Below are positions 26,601 to 32,885 of a stretch of 48,541 bases of DNA, piece by piece. Below the pieces are notes generated by a model, which was given only the letters and a program-made list of their open reading frames with translations, ran no database searches and was not told the DNA's origin. This stretch comes from Lachnospiraceae bacterium UBA3850 (GTDB lineage: Bacteria; Bacillota; Clostridia; Lachnospirales; Lachnospiraceae). Numbering within the stretch: the first letter of the stretch is position 1; the number at the start of each line of letters is the position of its first letter. A program made the translations under genes and the position numbers. The stretch covers positions 1 through 48,541 of the forward strand of contig DGHK01000043.1 of the NCBI GenBank assembly GCA_002392655.1, written 5' to 3'.

Positions 26601-26707
26601 TTGAGCGGTATGTGGAAACGTTCCAGTTCACGCTGGATGGTTTCGGCAACTAAGTTATCCTCAGGTGCATGCTTATATGAAATAAATGCATTATAATGAT
26701 CTATCAT
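23675..26707 (-). CDS. TIR domain - transmembrane - beta-propeller protein
   Basis: Residues 1 to about 155 are a TIR domain: YNAFISYKH at the start, FRDKNELP, and a SAWVPREIEYF segment in which Glu93 fits the catalytic glutamate of TIR NAD-cleaving enzymes. One transmembrane segment (about 174-193) follows, then a short helical linker and about 770 residues of repeated beta-strands with WD40/PQQ-like units (VSPNGATLTAIDSEGQVYLWD, KLSPDKSKIALPIASG). The topology suggests a cytoplasmic TIR and an external propeller, a sensor-like layout. No Thoeris-type partner lies beside it. Antiphage defence and envelope sensing are both possible. It stands alone, convergent with the DHH gene. Confidence 0.88.
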   Translation of the reverse strand: MIDHYNAFISYKHAPEDNLVAETIQRELERFHIPLKIRKQTGIKRINRIFRDKNELPITSDLSETISHALENSDYLIVICSTNTKESAWVPREIEYFLRNHSISQVLTVLVNGEPEDVIPEILTRNVEPLSCDYRMPIRKANKIELPRLASALIGCSYDELMNRRRQYVMRRVIFGFSAILLFMLLFSGYMLYSRNQIRKNYITALKNQSRYLSNESKTMLENEQRITALLLALEAMPKDSEDDRPIIPEAVNALSKAVLAYESESPDSVHNQWNYAISNKIDTFKVSPNGATLTAIDSEGQVYLWDTSTHKNLLSTSRDLQHYHGIIYVSYDKLLIWGATTIMLIDANTGDTLWQFEDEKLYLYPTEPGLIDDKVAYFLSSDSEILSLNLETGEITDKNKLNGLEITDYVTMIKLSPDKSKIALPIASGTTNVYRIGVYDLKTKNFDILSDDLGYVSSICWLDESTVVFSDIKDVSKASARFMDTSVTSNDVAQINCIDIKDSSVVWENEFKTNNVSTKSDFIYIKDKNHLYCYGGDSSTLYDAKSGEEICTYNTNSTIVYAKDVNGNGYPLYFTEDGNACFPMNTDKEATLASQKYFTDSIKTFDSNNGYYVNKYDSNEIIYYQTGIYDTNWKPLSEDLVIQSLYSSKLNDDTLIILSGEEEETTVTCFAFKDNFRVKQFIIPGKHCFESNILGYYNNHIYLASNDDGHLTLYKGDLDTGNMDTIILCDSYVYSEDIPEIKNGKIIYTYSEAAKPYIAIYDINTETASTHEIPLEFNALNTAPVYFSGSNCIYISSDKDLIFNIKNGETSEVKLPEKWNTTSLITSNESGEFVAVSDKNSILIVDQKGTPIYDIKSTGVPITALKYYENKKSDDEDMILVLYNGGTLSRYSAIDGSYIGSTEISYENSYQNTGNFDFDYDEGLVYIEPDSTLDIIETSTWNEVTSIKNCMGHHSPSDRFITYTENGKGEYRIGYFERYTPAELVEKAKEMIGDAKLTEEQKAKYGIED

Positions 26708-26811
26708 TTTGAACAGCCTCTCTAAATCCTTCTTTACTGACCTGCACTAATTATTGTATCATAAATATAGTTATATCAAAATGAAATTATATCATATTTT
26801 CAGGTGAAAAG

Positions 26812-27426
26812 ATGAACGTTTATGCGATAAATACGGGCGATGTAAAAAAAATGGATATGGATCAGCTGACTCGTTTGATGCCACGAAGGATGGAGAAGGC
26901 AGCGAGATACAGATTTGAAAATGATCGCTTGCTGAGTATAGGTGCCGGATATCTGCTGATGACTCATCTTGGAATTAAGGACGAGACTCTGATAAAAGAA
27001 AATGAATATGGCAAGCCATATGCTGATGGATATCCTGATTTCAGTTTATCTCATAGTGGAGATATAACGGTATTTTCCATGTCAGATGAGGCGGACGGCA
27101 GTATAGTGGGAGTGGACATAGAAATTATAAAGGATTTTGATATGAGGGTTTCGAAGAAGGTCTATACCCCTCGTGAGATTGATTGGATGAACATTGATCC
27201 GAAGAAGAGATTTTTTGAGTTATGGACTAAAAAGGAGAGTGTTATGAAGGCTCTCGGAATGGGTTTTCACCTGCCGGCTTCTTCGTTTGAAGTAATTACT
27301 CAGGATGATGCTCAGAGTATCACAGTGGAGGGGAGAAGGCTTTATCTCAGAACCAAAGAATATGATGGATATTATATAAGCCTTTGTTCTTCGAAAAAAA
27401 TGGAAGAAATACAGATAATTACTTGA
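26812..27426 (+). CDS. Sfp-type 4'-phosphopantetheinyl transferase
   Basis: The enzyme transfers phosphopantetheine from CoA to carrier proteins. The 204-residue chain has the Sfp-family motifs: GKPYADGYPDFSLSHSG (residues 67-83), VGVDIE with metal-binding Asp102 and Glu104, and WTKKESVMKALG with Glu142 and Lys146. It is slightly short for the Sfp group. No carrier protein, NRPS or PKS gene lies in the window, so its partner is elsewhere; fatty-acid ACP is one option. It is divergent from the TIR gene. Confidence 0.9.
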   Translation: MNVYAINTGDVKKMDMDQLTRLMPRRMEKAARYRFENDRLLSIGAGYLLMTHLGIKDETLIKENEYGKPYADGYPDFSLSHSGDITVFSMSDEADGSIVGVDIEIIKDFDMRVSKKVYTPREIDWMNIDPKKRFFELWTKKESVMKALGMGFHLPASSFEVITQDDAQSITVEGRRLYLRTKEYDGYYISLCSSKKMEEIQIIT

Positions 27427-27549
27427 ATTTTCGTAGCTCATATAAATGACTGATATATATGATAATTCTAAGAATGAAATAATAAAAAACTTTCTCAGTA
27501 AAATTTTATAATTTGTGTTAAAATATAGAATTGTTAAGGAGAGAGAATC

Positions 27550-28362
27550 ATGAATACATTCAAGAAGGTACTTGCAATCGGACTTGCAGCTGTTATGAGC
27601 CTTATGATTGTTGCCTGTGGTAACGGAGATGGTGGATTAAACAGTGGTGAAACTGAGAAAGGAAAAATCGTTTTCGGAACAAATGCTGAGTTTCCTCCTT
27701 TTGAATATGTTACGTCAAATGGTATTATCGGTGATTTCGACGGAGTCGATATAGCTATTGCCAAAAATATAGCTGATGATATGGGGAAAGATGTTGAGAT
27801 CAAGAATATGGAATTTGACTCACTTCTGATCGAGCTTGATAACGGACAAGTCGATGCAGTAATTGCAGGCCTATCTGTTACGGAAGAAAGAAAGGAAGCC
27901 TGCGACTTCTCAATTCCTTACTATGTGGCTACACAGGTTATGATCGTTAAGGAAGGTAGTGATATCAGGAAGGCTGCTGATATGAATGGCAAGAGGATAG
28001 CTGTTATCCGTGGTTATACAGGTCAGGCATATGTTGAAGAGTTGGGATATGAGTACGAAACCTTTACAAAGGGTTCAGAATCTATCACAGAGCTTGTTGA
28101 TGGTAAATGTGATGTTTTAGTAATCGACTCAGCTACAGCAGAGAAGTATGTCAAAGATAACGAAGGACTTGCTATAGTAGAGGATCCGGATACATTTGGT
28201 GTAGAACAGTATGCGGTAGCGGTAAAGAAGGGGAATTCAAAGCTTCTTTCAAGGATAAATGAGTATGTACAGAAGATGCTTGATAACGGAACTATATCAG
28301 ATCTCTCAGCGGAGTATCTGGATAAGGATATTCCAGATACAGCAACAGAGGATGCTGAATAA
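27550..28362 (+). CDS. Amino-acid ABC transporter substrate-binding lipoprotein
   Basis: The 270-residue lipoprotein (signal ending MIVACGNGD) has the family 3 solute-binding fold: GTNAEFPPFEY, FDGVDIAIAKNIA, AGLSVTEERKEACDFS and GKRIAVIRGYTGQAY are typical of polar or basic amino-acid binders. It delivers amino acids to a membrane permease, but no permease or ATPase gene is adjacent, so it is an orphan that must serve a transporter encoded elsewhere. It has a good GGAGAG ribosome-binding site. It is followed 40 bases later by a VanY-like gene, perhaps on the same transcript. Confidence 0.92.
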   Translation: MNTFKKVLAIGLAAVMSLMIVACGNGDGGLNSGETEKGKIVFGTNAEFPPFEYVTSNGIIGDFDGVDIAIAKNIADDMGKDVEIKNMEFDSLLIELDNGQVDAVIAGLSVTEERKEACDFSIPYYVATQVMIVKEGSDIRKAADMNGKRIAVIRGYTGQAYVEELGYEYETFTKGSESITELVDGKCDVLVIDSATAEKYVKDNEGLAIVEDPDTFGVEQYAVAVKKGNSKLLSRINEYVQKMLDNGTISDLSAEYLDKDIPDTATEDAE

Positions 28363-28369
28363 TACATAA

Positions 28370-28399
28370 AAAACTAAGGGGAATAAAACTAAGGGGGCA
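28370..28399 (+). repeat. 15-bp tandem duplication before the VanY-like gene
   Basis: AAAACTAAGGGG occurs at 28370-28381 and 28385-28396, giving two near-identical 15-base units. Each carries an AAGGGG that could serve as a Shine-Dalgarno; the second is well spaced from the ATG at 28403. Confidence 0.75.
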
Positions 28400-28402
28400 A
28401 AT

Positions 28403-29206
28403 ATGAATAACAACGGTGGTTTCATGGATTGGCTTAAGTATCAGTGGAAGAAGATTGTGGTCAGTGACTCGAAATTCTTCAGATTTATCTGGGTGGCTGC
28501 CATATGTATAACACTGGTTTCGGTCTTTATAAGTGCCGGAATAGTATCGGCCAAAAATAAGGATAAGAAGAAGGAGGAGAAGAAGCAGGAGAGCACAACA
28601 GAGCTTGAGCTTCTTGCAACCTACACTGATCCTGTTCCGGAAGTTGCGACAGTTACGGATGCAAATGCGTGGATGCTTGTCTATGTAAGTGCAAGTAATC
28701 CGCTTCCTGCAGATTTCAAGCCGGGAGAGATGACAGAGCTGAAGAATGGTAACAAGATTGATACTCGTGCTTATCCGGACCTGCAGCAGATGTTTGATGA
28801 TGCGAGAGCGGTCGGAATCTTCCCAAGTATAACCTCGTCCTACAGAGGACCGGAGGATCTGGCTCTTTATAAGGATTCTATGATCAATAAATATCTCGAT
28901 CAGGGCATGACTCAGGATGAGGCAAGGGCTGCAGCTGAGCAGGCAGCAACACCCGGAACAAGCGAGCATGAGACAGGTCTTGCGATAGATATCGGAACAG
29001 AAAATGGTGAAGATCCTGATAATACCATGTGGAGCTGGTTCATGGAGAACGCAAATAAGTATGGTTTTATTGTCAGATATCCTGAAGATAAGGTTGCCAT
29101 TACCGGAAAAAGTGATGAACCATATCTGCTGAGATATGTTGGTGTTGACGCCGCTACGTATATGTATAATAACGGACTCTGTCTGGAACAGTATCTCGGA
29201 TACTAA
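28403..29206 (+). CDS. Membrane-anchored VanY/M15B-family protein, altered zinc site
   Basis: The 267-residue protein has a transmembrane anchor (about 29-50), a Lys/Glu-rich linker and an extracytoplasmic M15B domain like D-alanyl-D-alanine carboxypeptidases, which trim peptidoglycan stem peptides. The first zinc motif is intact: SEHETGLAID with His189 and Asp196. The second motif, normally EPWH, reads EPYL here (Glu239 kept, the expected His replaced by Leu242). The catalytic Glu is present but the third zinc ligand is missing, so activity is doubtful or depends on another ligand. It may instead bind peptidoglycan without cutting. It is followed by a strong terminator. Confidence 0.88.
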   Translation: MNNNGGFMDWLKYQWKKIVVSDSKFFRFIWVAAICITLVSVFISAGIVSAKNKDKKKEEKKQESTTELELLATYTDPVPEVATVTDANAWMLVYVSASNPLPADFKPGEMTELKNGNKIDTRAYPDLQQMFDDARAVGIFPSITSSYRGPEDLALYKDSMINKYLDQGMTQDEARAAAEQAATPGTSEHETGLAIDIGTENGEDPDNTMWSWFMENANKYGFIVRYPEDKVAITGKSDEPYLLRYVGVDAATYMYNNGLCLEQYLGY

Positions 29207-29217
29207 TAATGGATAGT

Positions 29218-29249
29218 AAAAAACCTTCTGCAAACGCAGAAGGTTTTTT
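29218..29249. terminator. Bidirectional rho-independent terminator
   Basis: A perfect stem, 29218-29231 with 29236-29249, loop AAAC, runs of A before and T after. It can end both the VanY-like transcript (plus) and the dnaD-dnaI-prs transcript (minus). Confidence 0.92.
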
Positions 29250-29284
29250 GATGCTTTAACCTGGCAGTTAAGCTTATATAATAC

Positions 29285-30493
29285 TTAAGAGATTGACGGA
29301 CGTTCGTAGTTGTCCGAGATTGTATGCTTCTCTTTGTATTCGTTGATTCTTGACTGTATTCTCTCTGAAGGATCAAGAAGCTCGCTTATGGATGAATCAT
29401 GGTTCAGGTGATCAATGATTATAGCGATGTACTTGCTAAGATCTGCAGTTGCATACCAGCTTCTGTTAAAGAGCTCAGGATTCTGATAGATAACATTTGT
29501 TGTAATAACCTTATCAAAGATTCCCTTTTCATATGCCTTGTCAAAGACTTCAAGTCCGGATGTAAAGAGTCCAAAGGTTGATATACAGAAGATACGCTTA
29601 GCCTTACGCTCCTTGAGCTGACGGCATACGTCCAGCATACTCTCGCCTGATGCTATCATATCGTCTACGATGATAACATCCTTTCCTTCAACTGAGTCAC
29701 CCAGGAATTCATGTGCTACGATAGGGTTCTTTCCGTTTACTATTCTTGAGTAATCACGTCTCTTGTAGAACATACCTACATCTACGCCAAAGTGGTTAGC
29801 AGTGTAGATGGCTCTATGCATAGCACCCTCATCAGGGCTGATTATCATCATATGATCATTATCTATCTCAAGATCCGGGGTAGACTTAAGTAATGATTTT
29901 ATGAACTGATATGTAGGCATCAGATTCTCAAAGCCTACTGTAGGGATAGCGTTCTGAACTCTAGGATCATGAGCATCAAATGTAATGATATTTGAAACAC
30001 CCATTGATACAAGCTCCTGAAGAACAAGAGCACAGTCCAGAGATTCACGGCTGTTACGCTTGTGCTGTCTTGATTCATAGAGGAAAGGCATAATAACATT
30101 TATTCTGTGTGCCTTACCTGAAGCAGCAGCGATAACTCTTTTTATATCAGCATAATGCTCGTCAGGTGTCATAGGAACCATACGTCCACCCAGGTTATAT
30201 TCTATTCCTGTGTTAGTTACATCAGCCAGAATGTACAGGTCCATACCTCTGATTGAGTCTGAGATAGTACCCTTAGCTTCTCCGGAAGCAAAACGTGGGC
30301 AGCAGGATTCAACCAGATAGGTGTCTCTTGAATAACCATTGAATATAAGATGCTCTTTGTTCAGGTGCTCCCTTTCACGACGCCATCTTACCAGATAGTT
30401 ATCCACGGTCTGTCCCAGTTTTTCACTGCTTTTAAGAGCTATGATTCCGAGCTTCCCCTCAGGAATGGTTATGAGTTTGCTTTGATCAGGCAT
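29285..30493 (-). CDS. prs: Ribose-phosphate pyrophosphokinase, long form
   Basis: The enzyme makes PRPP from ribose 5-phosphate and ATP. Recognisable features are the catalytic loop lysine-arginine pair (FYKRRDYS), TFDAHDPRVQ (metal/ATP site) and the PRPP-binding loop VIIVDDMIASGESM. At 402 residues it is about 85 longer than the common class I enzyme (about 315), with extra sequence near the N-terminus, between FLYESRQHKRNSRE and the ends, and at the C-terminus. GGAGG precedes the ATG. It follows dnaI by 16 bases, so nucleotide precursor supply is cotranscribed with primosome genes. A canonical-length paralogue may exist elsewhere. Confidence 0.9.
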   Translation of the reverse strand: MPDQSKLITIPEGKLGIIALKSSEKLGQTVDNYLVRWRREREHLNKEHLIFNGYSRDTYLVESCCPRFASGEAKGTISDSIRGMDLYILADVTNTGIEYNLGGRMVPMTPDEHYADIKRVIAAASGKAHRINVIMPFLYESRQHKRNSRESLDCALVLQELVSMGVSNIITFDAHDPRVQNAIPTVGFENLMPTYQFIKSLLKSTPDLEIDNDHMMIISPDEGAMHRAIYTANHFGVDVGMFYKRRDYSRIVNGKNPIVAHEFLGDSVEGKDVIIVDDMIASGESMLDVCRQLKERKAKRIFCISTFGLFTSGLEVFDKAYEKGIFDKVITTNVIYQNPELFNRSWYATADLSKYIAIIIDHLNHDSSISELLDPSERIQSRINEYKEKHTISDNYERPSIS

Positions 30494-30509
30494 ATTTTAT
30501 TCCTCCATC

Positions 30510-31499
30510 TTACTTTTTCCTGGTGTATCTTATGTTGTCACCATAGAATTGATAAACTTTATAATTATTAACAATTCTCGATATTACTCTTTCAGTATAC
30601 CTGTCCTTAAGAGTATTGAAATCGAGATTTGTTGTTATCAGTGTAGCCTTGTTTGCGATTATTCTCTTGTTTATTATTTCAAAGAGCTGTGATTTAACAA
30701 AGCTGCTGAGAACTTCTGTTCCCAGATCCTCTATTATCAGCAGATCACTGCTGTGAATGTATTGATAGATAGGCTCTAGTGTGGCCTTTTCTTCCTCTTT
30801 GTGAGACATTATATAATTGGATAAAACCTCCTCAAAGAGCTCGTTGCTTGATAGATAGAGTACTGTGTGCTCAGTATCAAGAAGCTCCTTTGATATACAG
30901 TTTGAGAGAAATGTTTTTCCCAGTCCCGTGCTTCCGTAGATCAGAATGCTTTCATGCTTTTGGTCAAATTCCTTCACGTACTTTTTAGCACTTTCCAGAA
31001 TGTTGGAAGCGTTTTCGTATGGGGTGTATTTCTTGCCCGGAAAGCTCTCCTTGCTGTAATACTCCAGACTGAAGGTATTAAAGTTTTCCTTCTCAAGAAG
31101 GGTATTCAGATTTGATCTTTTGTACAGCTCATTTATTCTGAGCTTTTTTATACATTTGCAAACCTTGCCATCTGCCTCGCCCCAGTCCTTGCATATAGGA
31201 CAATTATATATAGGGTCGAGATAGTCAGCCGGATATCCTGCGCTTGTAAGAAGTGCTGTTTTTTTCTTTGAAAGCTCAGAGATAATATCCTTATAATCAT
31301 CTGAACTGTCTGCGGCATGCGCTATTCTTTTTTTTGCTTCACTGATTGCCGCTCCCGATATCTCAAGATCTATCTCTCTGAGCTCAGGAAGCTCTTCATA
31401 TATTTTAAGCAGACGAAGCTGGTGTTCGCGCTCGTTCTCAGATCTGATACGACTGAGATACGCAACTGTATCGATTTTTTCAAGGTCTTTTAATATCAT
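30510..31499 (-). CDS. DnaC/DnaI-type replicative helicase loader
   Basis: The 329-residue protein has an N-terminal helical region, a Cys cluster (CPICKDWGEADGKVCKC, about residues 95-111) likely to bind zinc, and a C-terminal AAA+ ATPase with Walker A GSTGLGKTF and Walker B LLIIEDLG. This matches B. subtilis DnaI, which loads the replicative helicase at origins and restart sites. Its ATG overlaps the stop of the DnaD-type gene (ATGA), giving tight coupling of two primosome proteins. Confidence 0.92.
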   Translation of the reverse strand: MILKDLEKIDTVAYLSRIRSENEREHQLRLLKIYEELPELREIDLEISGAAISEAKKRIAHAADSSDDYKDIISELSKKKTALLTSAGYPADYLDPIYNCPICKDWGEADGKVCKCIKKLRINELYKRSNLNTLLEKENFNTFSLEYYSKESFPGKKYTPYENASNILESAKKYVKEFDQKHESILIYGSTGLGKTFLSNCISKELLDTEHTVLYLSSNELFEEVLSNYIMSHKEEEKATLEPIYQYIHSSDLLIIEDLGTEVLSSFVKSQLFEIINKRIIANKATLITTNLDFNTLKDRYTERVISRIVNNYKVYQFYGDNIRYTRKK

Positions 31500-32596
31500 T
31501 TATTTACCTCATCCAGGAAGTAGTCCTCAAGCATCTTCAGTTTGTCTGAACTGTTAGGAGAAGGTATTATCCCCTGACTGCTCTTTGTAGTCTGTCTTTT
31601 TTTCTCGTTATGCATCTCATCCAGACGGCTGATATCCGAGAAACTGTGTACATTATTTTTGAACCAGTTTTCCAGTATACCATTAACGTAAGGAAATGTC
31701 ACATCATTTGGTTTTTGTGCGATGGCTCTGTTGCATGCCTCAAGTATTATAGCTTCTGTAAAACCAAACTCATTTGTCCATTTATCGATATATTTTTTCT
31801 CAGCCGGAACAGGAGAGAAACGGCTCGTTATACCCATGGATTTAAGTATCTTGCTGTAAAATGTAAGATATCTGGCGGAATACTCTGCGGCATCCTCTCT
31901 GTTGTCTATTCCTTCTTCATACCAGTTTCTGGCTACCTTTTCTATATAATTAAATGAAGTCTTTTTAACCTCAGCACAGTACTCAAGCAGATACTCGGCC
32001 AGGTCGAAGGAGAAACCAAGCTGATCCTTTATATATATGATCGAGTTGATGTCCTTCTGTGTCAGCTGATGCTGGCAGTATGCAGTTGCCTCCTGAACCA
32101 GATCCTCTATCTCGGGGTCTCTCATATAGGTTGCGAGCTGCTTAGGTGTAGGCTGCTTCTTTCTCGGTGCCTTTGGTGCTTCCTCAATTTCTTCAATACT
32201 TTCTTCATCTGCTTCGGAAGTTTTTTTCTGAGCCTTGTCAGAATTTGAAGTAAGCGCAAGACTGAAGTCAACTATCTTCAGATCATTAAGATCTGTAGCA
32301 GGCTTCTTCAGATTAAGAAGAACTATCCCCGTAACCTCGCCGCCTTCATTATAACTGAGGCTGATTGCATCAGCCTTGATCCAGTACTTAATGCCGCGGC
32401 ATACATCACTTTCAGTGCAGTTCAGATGATCTGCTATATCTCTTACAGTTATAGGCTTTCTCGTTGTACAAAGCATAGCCAGGTACAGATAAAGCTTCAC
32501 AAAATCCCCGTTTGCATCAGTCATATAGTAGTCTATAAAAACATTAGAAATGCTTGTAAAATCAACCTCCTGGGAGGATACATTAATTGTTGCCAT
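31496..32596 (-). CDS. DnaD-domain replication initiation protein (two DnaD C-terminal domains)
   Basis: The 366-residue protein begins with a winged-helix domain (about 20-105; TVRDIADHLNCTESDVCRGIKYW fits the helix-turn-helix), then a charged linker (about 120-160) and two tandem DnaD/DnaB2 C-terminal domains. The first ends with YIEKVARNWYEEGI, the second with YVNGILENWFKNNV, both matching the conserved YxxxIxxxW pattern. DnaD and DnaB proteins remodel origin DNA and recruit the helicase-loader complex in Firmicutes; a protein with both copies may do the work of both. It is first in the operon with dnaI and prs. Confidence 0.9.
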   Translation of the reverse strand: MATINVSSQEVDFTSISNVFIDYYMTDANGDFVKLYLYLAMLCTTRKPITVRDIADHLNCTESDVCRGIKYWIKADAISLSYNEGGEVTGIVLLNLKKPATDLNDLKIVDFSLALTSNSDKAQKKTSEADEESIEEIEEAPKAPRKKQPTPKQLATYMRDPEIEDLVQEATAYCQHQLTQKDINSIIYIKDQLGFSFDLAEYLLEYCAEVKKTSFNYIEKVARNWYEEGIDNREDAAEYSARYLTFYSKILKSMGITSRFSPVPAEKKYIDKWTNEFGFTEAIILEACNRAIAQKPNDVTFPYVNGILENWFKNNVHSFSDISRLDEMHNEKKRQTTKSSQGIIPSPNSSDKLKMLEDYFLDEVNK

Positions 32597-32658
32597 AACC
32601 CCTCATAAAACTCCGTTTTCTATACATATTTTTCGCTCATTTTTCATAGTGCTAATGC

Positions 32659-32687
32659 ATTATAACAAGCACGGAAATGAAATGCAA
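32659..32687 (-). promoter_or_regulatory. Promoter of the dnaD-dnaI-prs operon
   Basis: Read on the minus strand: TTGCAT (-35, 32682-32687), 17-base spacer, TATAAT (-10, 32659-32664), about 60 bases before the DnaD start. Confidence 0.7.
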
Positions 32688-32723
32688 ACACCCGAAATCC
32701 CATAATGACATTTGTAAACCATG

Positions 32724-32881
32724 TGTGGAATATGTTGATAATGTTGATGAATTGGATGGCAGTTTAACATAGGACTAAAATAGGAGCTTATAGCAGATTT
32801 ATAAGCTCCTTTTGTTAGTTGATAACTGATTCTCGGGTTATTAACATAAAGCCTTAAAAAAGTTGTGGAAACTGTTGATAA
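32724..32881. promoter_or_regulatory. DnaA-box-like repeats between murC and the primosome operon
   Basis: An 18-base motif occurs twice in the same orientation, at 32724-32741 and 32864-32881, with two mismatches. Each is TGTGGAA, two bases, then TGTTGATAA; TGTTGATAA matches the DnaA box complement TGTG(N)ATAA at eight of nine positions. A further related AGTTGATAA lies at 32817-32825. They sit 40-200 bases upstream of the primosome promoter. DnaA regulation of the operon is plausible. Confidence 0.5.
32782..32810 (-). terminator. Terminator downstream of murC
   Basis: An 11-bp perfect stem (32782-32792 with 32800-32810), seven-base loop. Read on the minus strand it is followed by TATTTTAG; on the plus strand by TTTTG. 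It probably ends the murC transcript. Confidence 0.75.
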
Positions 32882-32885
32882 GTTG

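Noticed and set aside
23675..27426. Thoeris or other multi-gene defence island around the TIR gene
   Set aside because: Neighbours are a DHH phosphoesterase and a phosphopantetheinyl transferase, both housekeeping-type; there is no ThsA, nuclease or helicase partner.
26812..27426. Secondary-metabolite cluster suggested by the Sfp-type enzyme
   Set aside because: No NRPS, PKS or carrier-protein gene occurs in the window.
28292..29233. 313-codon minus-strand open frame opposite the VanY-like gene
   Set aside because: The plus strand has a clear family match; the minus frame is Cys/Ile/Leu-rich, has no start site signals and runs into a terminator.
32597..32885. Chromosomal replication origin
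   Set aside because: The DnaA-like sites are few and imperfect, there is no dnaA or dnaN gene nearby and no distinct AT-rich unwinding element.
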